In this document: in pieces, positions 17,739 to 26,389 of the stretch | Layout: every line of letters starts with the position of its first letter | Numbering within the stretch: the first letter of the stretch is position 1 | Assembly: GCF_009720725.1 (NCBI RefSeq) | Contig: NZ_WNKT01000012.1 | Coordinates: 1-64,000 of the forward strand | DNA from: Allochromatium palmeri | GTDB taxonomy: Bacteria; Pseudomonadota; Gammaproteobacteria; Chromatiales; Chromatiaceae | Direction of reading: 5' to 3' | DNA: 64,000 bases | Program-made: the position numbers and the translations under genes | The notes under the pieces: model-generated | What the model was told of the DNA's origin: nothing | What the model saw: only the letters and a program-made list of their open reading frames with translations | The model's database searches: none

Positions 17739-17948
17739 TTACGAGCAGGGTTTTGAATGCCTTGGAATGAAGGCGATGAGCAACGCGATCCCCAGCAGCA
17801 GCGGACCGCTCAGAACCAGCGGCAGCGAGAAGGGCGCGACGGCCAGCAGTCGGCCGGTGGCTTCGACGAACAGCAGCAACAGGGTTCCCGACGTCAGCAA
17901 GCCAGCTGACACCAGAACGAGCGTGCGCATGGCGGTACAAGACGACAT
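17739..17948 (-). CDS. Small membrane protein of unknown function
   Basis: A 69-residue frame with two predicted membrane helices (about 9-29 and 35-58: TLVLVSAGLLTSGTLLLLFV and LPLVLSGPLLLGIALLIAFI). It ends in a basic tail. The start ATG 17948 has AGAGG seven bases upstream; a GTG at 17969 has none. It is convergent with the NapC-type gene, 50 bases away. I do not recognise the family. Composition is clearly membrane-like, but such a short frame may be chance. Confidence 0.5.
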   Translation of the reverse strand: MSSCTAMRTLVLVSAGLLTSGTLLLLFVEATGRLLAVAPFSLPLVLSGPLLLGIALLIAFIPRHSKPCS

Positions 17949-18083
17949 GATCAGCCTCTGCAATTTCACTAAATAAGTTCATTCTAATATTTAATGGTGC
18001 AATTGCAAGGCCGAAAAGCCCTGTGTTCGCCAGCCAGGCGATGGATTCAGCACTGAACCCATCCCGGCCGGCGGCGATCGCGA

Positions 18084-18944
18084 TCAGTCCTTCTTGGCGT
18101 CCTCGCCTTCGGGCTTCAGGCGCACGATCTCTTCATTGAGTTCGATCATAGCGTTGTTACGCATATCGGCGAGCTTCTCGCCGAGCTTCTGGCGCTTGAC
18201 GAGCGCGGCCAGTTGCTCCTTGGCGTCCTCGAAAGCTGGCGGCTCGGCCTTGCGGGTCTCCTGAAGCTCGATGATGTGCCAGCCGAACTGGGTCTGGACC
18301 GGCTCCTTGGTGTAGGAGCCCGGCTCCAGCTTGCTTACGGCCTCGGCGAAGGGAGCGACCATCTGCGCCGGATCGAACCAGCCCAGATCGCCGCCGTCCT
18401 TGCCGGTCGGTCCCTCGGAGTGCTTCTTGGCCAGTTCATCGAACTTGGCGCCCTTTTCCAACTGTTTGATCAGCTTCTTGGCCTCGGCTTCGTCCTTGAG
18501 CAGAATGTGGCGCGCCTTGTATTCGGTGCGGGTGGCCTGCTCCTTGACCCGGTCATAGGCTTCCTTCAGTTCCTTTTCACTCGGCTCGATCTCCTCGGCC
18601 ATCGCCGAGAGTGCGGCGTTGGACATGACCTTCATGCGTTCGAGTTCCAGCGCCGCGACCACGTTGCGATCACCTTCAAGTTTGCGACGATCGCCTTCCT
18701 GCGAGGCCACGACCAGGTTCATGAATTCATCGAAAAGCTGCTGCTGGACAGCCGGATCATTGTTGGTCGGGCGTCCCTGGAGGCGCTCCATGAAGAAGAC
18801 GCGGAACACATCGAGCTTATATGGTGTGCCATTGACCGTAGCGATCAGGGTCTCCGGCGAGTCGGTGTCCGGCGCCTCCTCGGCGAAGGCGCTGCCGGTC
18901 GTGAGCAGGGTGCAAAGCAACAGTGCAAGCGGTGTTTTCTTCAT
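18084..18944 (-). CDS. Periplasmic parvulin-type peptidyl-prolyl isomerase
   Basis: Exported foldase of 286 residues. It has a signal peptide (about 1-21, ending SAFA), a SurA-N-like helical region (about 30-130) and one parvulin domain (about 140-235) with YKARHILLKDEAEAKKL, GDLGWFDPAQMVAPFAEAV and TQFGWHIIELQETR. The C-terminal helix is charged. It resembles PpiC/PrsA-type proteins found after yciB-yciI in many proteobacteria. Here bolA, often present between yciI and this gene, is missing from the 90-base gap. It probably helps outer-membrane protein folding. Confidence 0.9.
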   Translation of the reverse strand: MKKTPLALLLCTLLTTGSAFAEEAPDTDSPETLIATVNGTPYKLDVFRVFFMERLQGRPTNNDPAVQQQLFDEFMNLVVASQEGDRRKLEGDRNVVAALELERMKVMSNAALSAMAEEIEPSEKELKEAYDRVKEQATRTEYKARHILLKDEAEAKKLIKQLEKGAKFDELAKKHSEGPTGKDGGDLGWFDPAQMVAPFAEAVSKLEPGSYTKEPVQTQFGWHIIELQETRKAEPPAFEDAKEQLAALVKRQKLGEKLADMRNNAMIELNEEIVRLKPEGEDAKKD

Positions 18945-19034
18945 AGAAAGATATCCATTGATTGAACAGAATACAGTGGTCAGAACTGGGTGATCTGGCC
19001 GGGACGTCGTATGAACAGACCTGAAGCCCGAGAT

Positions 19035-19334
19035 TCAGGGCAAGACCTGTTTGAACGGTTTGACGCTGACGGCGCTGTAGACGCCGGCTTCACGATAGGG
19101 ATCGGCCGCCGCCCAGGCCTCGGCCGTGGCCAGATCGGCAAACTCCGCAACGATCAGCGAGCCGGTGAAGCCGGCCTCGCCGGGGTCCGGGCTGTCGATG
19201 GCCGGATGCGGACCGGCGAGAATCAGCCGTCCCGCATCACGCAGGGCCTCCAATCGGGCCAGATGCGCCGGGCGCGCCTGCAGGCGTGCCGGCAGGCTGT
19301 TGGGTTGATCGACAGCGATGATGGCGTAAAGCAC
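19035..19334 (-). CDS. yciI: YciI-family protein
   Basis: 99-residue YciI/YCII-related protein with a ferredoxin-like fold. Seen: [20 protein letters not shown], the conserved HLARLEAL region, the Asp of the family active-site region ([16 protein letters not shown]) and [13 protein letters not shown] near the end. Biochemical role is unknown for most of the family. It starts one base after the yciB stop and should be cotranscribed with it. Confidence 0.92.
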   Translation of the reverse strand: MLYAIIAVDQPNSLPARLQARPAHLARLEALRDAGRLILAGPHPAIDSPDPGEAGFTGSLIVAEFADLATAEAWAAADPYREAGVYSAVSVKPFKQVLP

Positions 19335-19335
19335 G

Positions 19336-20016
19336 TCAATCCGTCTCCAGGGCTTGGGGTTCAGGGTCTTCTTTGATATGGCGCGCGAGATAGAGCGATT
19401 GCGCGATCACAAAGGCGATCGTCAGTCCCATCATACCGAAGAGCTTGAAGTTGACCCAAGTCTCCTCGCGTGCCTGGGCGGTGTTGCAGAGATCGAGCAC
19501 CGCCCCGGTATAGAGCGTCGCGCAGGCAGAAAGATCCACGCCGGATTCTCCCGTCGTCGCGAGCAGCGCCTGATGCGCCTCGTAAAAACCGCTGCCGACA
19601 TAGACCACAAACAGGTTGGCCAGCCCGAGAAAGACGAAGAACAGGCTCCAGAGCGCATTGAGCCGCGTCCAGATCGGCTTGGGCAGCTCGATGGCCTGGC
19701 CCATCAGGCGCTCGATCAGGGTGCGCTCGCCGATCCAGTGGCTGCCGATGAAGGCGGCCGCGAACAGCCAGTTGACCAGGGTCGGCTTCCACATCACAAA
19801 AATCGGATCATGGAGCGCGATGGTCAGACCGCCGAAGACGATCAGCAGTCCGAGCGTGGCCAGCGGCATCGTTTCGACCCGACGCTGACGCGCCCACAGC
19901 CAGGCGACCTGAAGCGCTGAAGCGCCGATGGCCACAGCCGTCGCCCAGTAGATGCCGGCGAACTTGTAGGCGATGAAGAAGAGCAGGATCGGAAGAAAGT
20001 CGATGAGGAGTTTCAT
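19336..20016 (-). CDS. yciB: Inner-membrane septation protein A (YciB/IspZ)
   Basis: Polytopic inner-membrane protein linked to septation and envelope maintenance. The start ATG 20016 gives [20 protein letters not shown], the standard beginning; upstream open frame to 20154 is not needed. GGAG lies nine bases before it. The usual blocks are present: FIMWKPT-like [34 protein letters not shown] and [16 protein letters not shown]. It is 226 residues against 179 in E. coli. The extra part is mainly an insertion of roughly 35 residues, with two cysteines, between two membrane segments (about residues 150-185). Confidence 0.93.
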   Translation of the reverse strand: MKLLIDFLPILLFFIAYKFAGIYWATAVAIGASALQVAWLWARQRRVETMPLATLGLLIVFGGLTIALHDPIFVMWKPTLVNWLFAAAFIGSHWIGERTLIERLMGQAIELPKPIWTRLNALWSLFFVFLGLANLFVVYVGSGFYEAHQALLATTGESGVDLSACATLYTGAVLDLCNTAQAREETWVNFKLFGMMGLTIAFVIAQSLYLARHIKEDPEPQALETD

Positions 20017-20172
20017 GAAGATCTGGTGCTTGAAAACAATCGCGCGAGCATACGGCTTGAGGGCGCTCGGGGTAAAGCCGCGTGCATCCCTTGTCGACTG
20101 ATTGGCCTTGCTATAGTGTCGCGCGGGAATCGCAATTTTTCGACAACGACTCAACTCGACACATTACGGGGG

Positions 20173-21546
20173 ATGATGACGGTGGAACAGATAACCGCTT
20201 GGATCAACGTCTTGAACGGCTGGGTCTGGGGGCCGCCGATGTTGATCCTGATTCTGGGGGTCGGCTTCTTTCTGATGCTGGGGCTGCGCTTGATCCCGCT
20301 CATCAAGCTTGGCTTCGGTTTCCGCATGCTCTGGCGCGGGCGCGTCAAGCAGGGCGATGGCGACATTCCACCCTATCACGCCCTTATGACCGTGCTCTCG
20401 GCGACTGTCGGCACGGGTAACATCGCCGGCGTGGCCACGGCCATCTTTCTCGGCGGACCGGGGGCGCTGTTCTGGATGTGGTGCACGGCCCTGGTCGGCA
20501 TGGCGACCAAGTACGCCGAGGCCGTACTGGCAATGCACTATCGCGAGGTCGACGGCAAGGGCCGCCATCTCGGCGGTCCCATGTACTACATCAAGCAGGG
20601 GCTGGGCCAGAAATGGCTGTGGATGGCGACGGCCTTCGCTATCTTCGGCGTGCTCGCGGGCTTTGGCATCGGTAACACGGTCCAGGCCAACTCGGTAGCC
20701 CATGCGACCCATGACGCGTTTGGCGTGCCCTTCTGGATCACGGGCGTGGTGATGGCGGTGCTCGCCGGTCTGGTGCTGCTCGGCGGCATCAAGCGGATCG
20801 GCGAGGTCTCGGCGGCGTTGGTGCCGCTGATGGCGATCATCTATGTCAGCGGCGGTCTGGTGGTGCTGGCGCTCAATAGCGATCAGATCATGCCGGCGCT
20901 GCATCTGGTGTTCACGCAGGCGTTCAACCCGACAGCGGCGACCGGCGGTTTCGCGGGTGCCACGGTTGCGGCAGCGATCCAGTATGGCGTGGCGCGCGGC
21001 GTCTTCTCCAATGAGGCCGGTCTTGGCAGCGCCCCGATCGCTCATGCGGCTGCGCAGTCGAACGATCCGATCGCGCAGGGCGCGGTGGCCATGGTCGGTA
21101 CTTTCATCGACACGCTCGTCATCTGTAGCATCACGGGTCTGGTGATCCTGGTCACGGGTGTCTGGGACTCGGGTGTGACCGGCGCGGCGCTGTCCTCACA
21201 GGCGTTCGAGAGCGCGCTCCCCGGTGTCGGCGCCTACATCGTGGCGATTGGGCTGATGCTCTTCGCCTATACCACCACGCTCGGCTGGAGCGTCTATGGT
21301 GAGCGCTGTGCCCAGTATCTGCTCGGCGACCGGGCCGTCCTGCCGTTCCGGGTGCTCTGGGTGCTGGCGCTGCCGATCGGTGCTATCGCGCAACTGGACT
21401 TCATCTGGCTGGTGGCCGATACGCTCAACGCGCTCATGGCCCTGCCCAATCTGATTGCGCTGTTGTTGCTCAGTCCAGTCGTCTTCCGTCTGACCCGTGA
21501 CTATTTCGCGCGTCCGCGATTAGAGTCGTCAGCCGAGGAAGCCTGA
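20173..21546 (+). CDS. Sodium:alanine/glycine symporter (AGCS family)
   Basis: Na+-coupled amino acid importer of the AGCS (AlsT/DagA) family, 457 residues with about 11 membrane helices. Family blocks seen: VGTGNIAGVATAIFLGGPGA, FWMWCTALVGMATKYAEAVL, GGPMYYI and GVARGVFSNEAGLGSAPIAH. Start ATG 20173 is preceded by ACGGGGG, and a second ATG follows at 20176. An upstream frame to 20026 exists but overlaps the divergent yciB promoter. Substrate is probably alanine or glycine. A strong hairpin follows the stop. Confidence 0.93.
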   Translation: MMTVEQITAWINVLNGWVWGPPMLILILGVGFFLMLGLRLIPLIKLGFGFRMLWRGRVKQGDGDIPPYHALMTVLSATVGTGNIAGVATAIFLGGPGALFWMWCTALVGMATKYAEAVLAMHYREVDGKGRHLGGPMYYIKQGLGQKWLWMATAFAIFGVLAGFGIGNTVQANSVAHATHDAFGVPFWITGVVMAVLAGLVLLGGIKRIGEVSAALVPLMAIIYVSGGLVVLALNSDQIMPALHLVFTQAFNPTAATGGFAGATVAAAIQYGVARGVFSNEAGLGSAPIAHAAAQSNDPIAQGAVAMVGTFIDTLVICSITGLVILVTGVWDSGVTGAALSSQAFESALPGVGAYIVAIGLMLFAYTTTLGWSVYGERCAQYLLGDRAVLPFRVLWVLALPIGAIAQLDFIWLVADTLNALMALPNLIALLLLSPVVFRLTRDYFARPRLESSAEEA

Positions 21547-21557
21547 GTCGACCGGAC

Positions 21558-21596
21558 CTTGAACCGCGCCCGGTGACAGCCTGGACGCGGTTCAAG
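21558..21596. terminator. Convergent hairpin terminator
   Basis: CTTGAACCGCG at 21558-21568 pairs perfectly with 21586-21596 around a 17-base loop. It lies 12 bases after the symporter stop and just before the end of the heme oxygenase gene on the other strand. No long T-run follows. The arm sequence resembles that of the sufB-sufC hairpin. Confidence 0.6.
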
Positions 21597-21604
21597 CGGT
21601 CTAT

Positions 21605-22225
21605 TCAACGAATGCGCTCAAGACAGGTGTGGACATGCGTGAACACGGCCAGCGCGCCGGCGATAACCGCATCCGGGGTCAGGACACCCTCAGCAGACAG
21701 CCCATTGAGCGCGCTCGTGAACCCCTTCCAGGCGGCCGACGTCTGTTGACCATGGAAGTCGAGGAAGCGCGAGGTGCCGAGCGATTCACCGATGAAGCGG
21801 CGCAGATGCCGAGCAATCGTCCGTCCGCCGAGCGTCGCTCCTTCCAGGACATAGAGTCCGCCCACTGTGGCCCCGCGACTCTCCGGCAACATCAGCATCG
21901 GCATGGCCATTATCCGGTGCGTTTGTGCTTCCAGACCCTGTTCTTCCAGATCCGCCAGCAAGGCCGGCAGCTTAGGCTGGATGTTTAGACGTTGCAGCGT
22001 CTCGGCGTCGAGCCGCTCGTAGAGTGCGCCTTCGAGCGGAGCGTGGATAGTGACGATGGCTTGCAGATAGTATCGGTAATCTTCGAGTGTCACCGTCTCC
22101 GAGTTCAGACGCACCATCAGCGGCAGGCGCTCGATCTCGGCATGGATACCCGCCGTGGCGCGACGCAATGCCAGCGCTAGATCGAGGTGCGGTTGTGGCG
22201 TATGGGAATATTGTGGGTCTGGCAT
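21605..22225 (-). CDS. bphO: Biliverdin-forming heme oxygenase (BphO type)
   Basis: Opens heme to biliverdin, the chromophore of bacteriophytochromes. It is 206 residues with the heme-oxygenase fold. The proximal heme ligand is the His of RRATAGIHAEIERLP (about residue 29). The block GATVGGLYVLEGATLGGRTIARHL is the conserved distal-helix region. It is divergent from the phytochrome gene, 161 bases from its start, which supports its role in supplying that photoreceptor. Confidence 0.88.
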   Translation of the reverse strand: MPDPQYSHTPQPHLDLALALRRATAGIHAEIERLPLMVRLNSETVTLEDYRYYLQAIVTIHAPLEGALYERLDAETLQRLNIQPKLPALLADLEEQGLEAQTHRIMAMPMLMLPESRGATVGGLYVLEGATLGGRTIARHLRRFIGESLGTSRFLDFHGQQTSAAWKGFTSALNGLSAEGVLTPDAVIAGALAVFTHVHTCLERIR

Positions 22226-22386
22226 GACTCAAGAATCCTGATCCCTCGATGCAGACGGATAGCGGCGATCGTTGCAGCCTCTCGCGCTTAACTCGTCCAG
22301 TGTGCGATTCCAGGCATTTACGCAAGCTGCGGCGGCATGGTTTAAGATCTCCACAACACATTGGAGAACACCCTGAGCACAGACCT

Positions 22387-23967
22387 ATGACTGAACCCTT
22401 GACCCCAGGTTTTCTGGCCGAATGTGAGCGTGAACAGCTTCATCGCGTGCAGTCTATCCAACCTTGGGGTTGCCTGCTAGGCGGACGAACGGGGGAGTCG
22501 GTCATTCGTTTCGCCAGTGCCAACCTCACAGACTGGACCGGTTGGACGCTCGACTCGGTTCTGGGGCGGGCGCTCACCGAGTGCTTGCCGGAATTTCCGC
22601 CGCGCACCGAGCTGGTTGACATCACCAGTGCGCCTGATGCCTGGACGCAAGCCGCGGCCGGCAAGCGTCTCTATCCGGCGCTGCTGTCGGGGCCGCGTGG
22701 TGTCCTCGATGGTCTGCTCTCCTGCAACGAACACAACTGGCTGCTGGAGCTGGAAATCGGGTTGCCCGTCGCGCAGCAGGTCGAAGCCTACAGGCCCGTG
22801 CCGCATCGGCTCTATCGGATGCCGTATTCCGAGCGCGACTGGGCAAGCCATTGTCAGTACCTGGCCGACGAGATGCGCGCGGCGACCGGCTTCGAGCGGG
22901 TCATGATCTACCGTTTTCTCGACGATGACTGCGGCGAGGTCATTTCTGAGAGCCTGAAGGAGGGGCTGCCGCCCTATCTGGGCCTGCGTTATCCGGCCTC
23001 CGACATTCCCCTGATTGCGCGTAATCTCTATCGGCTCAACTCGCATCGTCAGATCCCGGACATCCAGGCGACTGATGTCCCGGTCCTGAGTCTCGACGCC
23101 GGCGAGATCACCGACCTCACGCTCTCGGATCTGCGCGCCGTCTCGCCGGTACATCTGGAATACCTGAAAAACATGGGCGTCACCGCCTCGATGTCGTTCT
23201 CCATCCTCATCGGCGGCGAGCTGTGGGGACTGATCGCCTGTCATCATTCCGAGCCGCGTCATCTGCCGCTGCCGGTCCGCCTGCGCTGCACTGAAATGAC
23301 GCAAGTCTTCACGCTCGCCGTTTCGGGCTATCAGAGCACCCAGCGGCTGATGGATCTCAACGACAGCGATCAGGAAATCCTGGCGCTGCTCTCGGCGCTG
23401 CGGCTGTCCGAAGATGAGCGCGATCGGGTCACTGAGCTGGAGGATGGACGGGGGGATCTGGTCGACCAGACGCTCGGTCAGGTTCTGTTGTCGCTCGTGC
23501 GCGCCACGGGGGCGGCGCTCGTCGATGATCAAACCATCGTGACCTTCGGCCAGACGCCGGAGACGCTGGACATTCGCGCCATGGTCAACTGGCTGCACGA
23601 GACGGTACCTGATCTGGTTTTCGCCACGGATCGGCTCTCGTCGCTGTTTCCGGATGCCATCGCCTGTGCCGAACTGGCGAGCGGGTTGCTGGCGGTGCGC
23701 GTGGATGGCTATCGCGACACCGGCGATCGCTGGTTTCTGTGGTGGCGTCCCGAGCAGCCGCATAGCGTCCACTGGGCGGGCGACCCGCGCAAGAGCGCGC
23801 TCTTCGATGAGCAGCGCCAGGTGCTCTCGCCGCGCTCGTCCTTTGCGCGCTGGATCGAGACCAACGCACGCCAGTCCGAACCCTGGACCGAGGCTGATCG
23901 TCTGCGCGCCAAGAAGTTCAGGAGCCTGGTGCTGTACGACGTCAACGCGCACATTCTGGGGCGCTAG
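22387..23967 (+). CDS. bphP: Bacteriophytochrome photosensory module without output domain
   Basis: Red/far-red photoreceptor of 526 residues with PAS (about 15-125), GAF (about 140-310) and PHY (about 325-505) domains. The biliverdin-binding Cys is in the N-terminal segment (Cys13, AECEREQ), followed by SIQPWGCLL. The PASDIP motif is intact (Asp206), and the PHY tongue has SPRSSFARWIE near residue 482. The chain stops in the helix after PHY (LRAKKFRSLVLYDVNAHILGR) where a histidine kinase or GGDEF module would begin. It must act through a partner protein or be a relic. ATG 22387 fits the usual start. Its stop codon shares the four bases CTAG with the stop of the convergent V-ATPase D gene. 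Confidence 0.93.
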   Translation: MTEPLTPGFLAECEREQLHRVQSIQPWGCLLGGRTGESVIRFASANLTDWTGWTLDSVLGRALTECLPEFPPRTELVDITSAPDAWTQAAAGKRLYPALLSGPRGVLDGLLSCNEHNWLLELEIGLPVAQQVEAYRPVPHRLYRMPYSERDWASHCQYLADEMRAATGFERVMIYRFLDDDCGEVISESLKEGLPPYLGLRYPASDIPLIARNLYRLNSHRQIPDIQATDVPVLSLDAGEITDLTLSDLRAVSPVHLEYLKNMGVTASMSFSILIGGELWGLIACHHSEPRHLPLPVRLRCTEMTQVFTLAVSGYQSTQRLMDLNDSDQEILALLSALRLSEDERDRVTELEDGRGDLVDQTLGQVLLSLVRATGAALVDDQTIVTFGQTPETLDIRAMVNWLHETVPDLVFATDRLSSLFPDAIACAELASGLLAVRVDGYRDTGDRWFLWWRPEQPHSVHWAGDPRKSALFDEQRQVLSPRSSFARWIETNARQSEPWTEADRLRAKKFRSLVLYDVNAHILGR

Positions 23968-24584
23968 CGCGCCTGACTACGCAGCAGCTTGACCTGGAAC
24001 AGGGTGTTACGCTCTTCCTCCTCCAGCGAGGACTGGATGAAGCGGATGGTGCGGTGATAGCGCGGGATGATGTTGTATTTGAGCGCATTGACCCGCTTTT
24101 GCGCCTTGCGCTGTTCTTCGAGCAGACGATGGAGCGCGATCTCGACCTCCGAGAGCTGCGCGAGCCGCACGGCGGCATCGGCCAGATGGTCGCGCGTGGT
24201 ATCAAAGCTCACATCCGTGCCCAGCAACCCGACCGGCTTGAGCGGCAGACGCTCGCTCGTGACCGCCGGATATTCCACCCCGAGCGCGCGCCTGGGCAGG
24301 ATGTCGACCTCCAGCGCCGGTTCCACGCCGAGTGAGGCCTGACGGATGGCGCGGCTGCCCATGCGCAGATGGGTGATGGCCAGACACTGATAGGCCTCGG
24401 CCAACGCCTGTTCGGACTCAGCGCGTAGCCGGCGATATTCACCGATGCGTTCATAGACCAGACGTGTCAGCAACTCGCGCTTGCGCTCCAGCAGGTCGTG
24501 ACCGTCCTCCAGGAACCGGACCTGCTTCTTGAGCTTGAGCAGAGTGTTCTTGGTCGGCGGAACCTTGATCAACTGTTGTCCCAT
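23964..24584 (-). CDS. ntpD: V/A-type ATP synthase subunit D
   Basis: Central-stalk subunit D of V/A-type rotary ATPase, 206 residues and nearly all helical. The start is KVPPTKNTLLKLKKQVRFLEDGHDLLERKRELL, a typical D-subunit N-terminus. The C-terminal coiled coil has KRVNALKYNIIPRYHRTIRFI, also diagnostic. ATG 24584 overlaps the end of the YkgJ gene by 16 bases. The upstream frame to 24806 lies inside YkgJ and is not used. The rest of the complex apart from B is absent from the window. Confidence 0.93.
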   Translation of the reverse strand: MGQQLIKVPPTKNTLLKLKKQVRFLEDGHDLLERKRELLTRLVYERIGEYRRLRAESEQALAEAYQCLAITHLRMGSRAIRQASLGVEPALEVDILPRRALGVEYPAVTSERLPLKPVGLLGTDVSFDTTRDHLADAAVRLAQLSEVEIALHRLLEEQRKAQKRVNALKYNIIPRYHRTIRFIQSSLEEEERNTLFQVKLLRSQAR

Positions 24585-24946
24585 GCACCCTCCCGCTCGG
24601 CGAGACAGTCGGGGCCGCCCATCTCGAACTCGCGGCACAGCAGCGGGCGGCGGTCGTAGATGCGGCAGAGCAGGGTGTCGCGGTCGAGCGCCGCGCACCA
24701 GCCATCGTCCAGACGCTCCATGGTAATCGCGCCCCAGGCATCGCGCGTGGTGAAGTGGCGTGGCACTCCGGTCTCGGTCAGACACACGACTTCGAGCTTG
24801 CAGCAAGCGGCGGCGCAGTCGTCGCAGGTGATGCGGAGGTCTGGGACCGGCGCCGCCGGGACGCTTCCGATATCGAGCACGCCACCCTGAATCGCGATGG
24901 CCGGAGAGGGCTCAGGGACGACTGTCTCCTGGGATGGCGCGATCAT
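24569..24946 (-). CDS. YkgJ-family cysteine cluster protein
   Basis: 125-residue protein of the YkgJ/UPF0153 family, thought to bind zinc or iron through a cysteine cluster. Seen are CDDCAAACC, then a Cys in EVVCL, then WCAALDRDTLLCRIYDRRP and LLCREFEMGGPDC. The first 40 residues are Pro/Ala-rich. It overlaps both neighbours (subunit B by 4 bases, D by 16), so it is translated as a member of the V-ATPase operon. A role in assembly or in metal supply is possible but not known. Confidence 0.85.
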   Translation of the reverse strand: MIAPSQETVVPEPSPAIAIQGGVLDIGSVPAAPVPDLRITCDDCAAACCKLEVVCLTETGVPRHFTTRDAWGAITMERLDDGWCAALDRDTLLCRIYDRRPLLCREFEMGGPDCLAEREGAWDNS

Positions 24947-26325
24947 GCCTCGCTCTCCCGATAGTACTTGGCCAGATCGGTTTCCTTCAGGCGCGTGAGC
25001 ATGTCGCGCGGAAAGTGGCTCATCAGCTCCCAGGCCAGATTGAGCGTGGCCTCGATCGAGCGGTCCTCGGTCTCGCCCTGACCGACGAAGCGCTGATCGA
25101 AGGCGTCGGCGAAGGTCAGGTAGCGCCGGTCGCGCTCGGACAGCTCGTCGGCGCCGATGATCGAGGCCAGATTGCGTGTCTCCTGCGCGCGCGCATAGAG
25201 CGCATAGAGCTGGGCGGCGACGCGCGGATGGTCCTCGCGGGTGTCGTCCTTGCCGATGCCGTCCTTCATCAAACGGGACAGACTCGGCGAGATGTTCACC
25301 GGCGGATAGACGCCCTGGTTGTGCAGCTCGCGCGAGAGCACGATCTGACCCTCGGTGATATAGCCGGTCAGATCCGGGATCGGGTGGGTGATGTCGTCGG
25401 AGGGCATGGAGACCACCGGCATCATGGTGATCGAGCCATGGCGCTCGTGGATGCGTCCGCAGCGCTCGTAAAGCTCGGCGAGGTCTGAGTAGAGATAGCC
25501 CGGATAGCCTTTGCGCGCCGGCACGTCGCCCTTGGCGGTGGCCACCTCGCGCAGTGCCTCGGCATAGTTGGTCATGTCGGTGAGCACCACCAGCACATGG
25601 CGGTCGAGGTCATAGGCCAGATATTCGGCGGCGGTGAGCGCGGTGCGCGGCAGGGTCAGGCGTTCGACCGGCGGGTCGTCGGCCAGATTGACGAACATCA
25701 CCACGTTGCGCAGCACGCCTGAGTTGGCGAACTCGTCGCGGAAGAACTTGGCGTCAGCGTAGGAGACGCCCATCGCGGCGAAGACGATCGAGAAGCTGGA
25801 GGACTCGTCGACCAGCTTGGCCTGACGCACGATCTGGGCCGCGAGCCGGTTGTGCGGCAGACCCGAGCCGGAGAAGATCGGCAGCTTCTGGCCGCGTACC
25901 AGCGAGTTCAGACCGTCGATCGTGGCGATGCCGGTCTGGATGAACTCGCGCGGATAAGTGCGCGCAGCCGGGTTGATCGCTGAGCCGCCGACCGGGCGGC
26001 GCAGACTCGAAAGCACCGGCGGGCGTCCATCGCGCGGGACGCCGAGTCCGTCGAACTCTCGCCCCAGGATCTCGGGGGAGAGTGCGATTTCGATCGGCTC
26101 GTCGAGGAAGCGGACCCAGGTGTTTTCCAGGTCCAGGTCGTCGGTGCCTTCGAAGACCAGGATCAGCACCTCGTCATCGGCGGCGCGGATGACCTGGCCG
26201 TTGCGGATATGGCCGGCGTGGTCCTCGATGTGGACCCGGTCACCAAAGGCGATGTTAGGGGTGTGTCTGACCACCAGCAGGCCGCCTCGGGCCTCGACGG
26301 CGGTGCGGTATTCCTTGATGCTCAT
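24943..26325 (-). CDS. ntpB: V/A-type ATP synthase subunit B
   Basis: Non-catalytic nucleotide-binding subunit of the V/A-type ATPase head, 460 residues and full length. MSIKEYRTAVEARGGLLVV is the usual start. The degenerate P-loop region is FSGSGLPHNRLAAQI, and VLVVLTDMTNYAEALREV and GYPGYLYSDLAELYERCG are typical of B. The catalytic A subunit should precede it, but upstream on this strand there is only a decayed IS481 piece and then an LtaS-like gene. The gene is uninterrupted, so it may still be used. Confidence 0.95.
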   Translation of the reverse strand: MSIKEYRTAVEARGGLLVVRHTPNIAFGDRVHIEDHAGHIRNGQVIRAADDEVLILVFEGTDDLDLENTWVRFLDEPIEIALSPEILGREFDGLGVPRDGRPPVLSSLRRPVGGSAINPAARTYPREFIQTGIATIDGLNSLVRGQKLPIFSGSGLPHNRLAAQIVRQAKLVDESSSFSIVFAAMGVSYADAKFFRDEFANSGVLRNVVMFVNLADDPPVERLTLPRTALTAAEYLAYDLDRHVLVVLTDMTNYAEALREVATAKGDVPARKGYPGYLYSDLAELYERCGRIHERHGSITMMPVVSMPSDDITHPIPDLTGYITEGQIVLSRELHNQGVYPPVNISPSLSRLMKDGIGKDDTREDHPRVAAQLYALYARAQETRNLASIIGADELSERDRRYLTFADAFDQRFVGQGETEDRSIEATLNLAWELMSHFPRDMLTRLKETDLAKYYRESEA

Positions 26326-26389
26326 GCTGTTGCGTCCCGTGTGATTGTGTTCCGCGAAGGCGCGATCCTTGCATCTCTAACCTCCAGGC

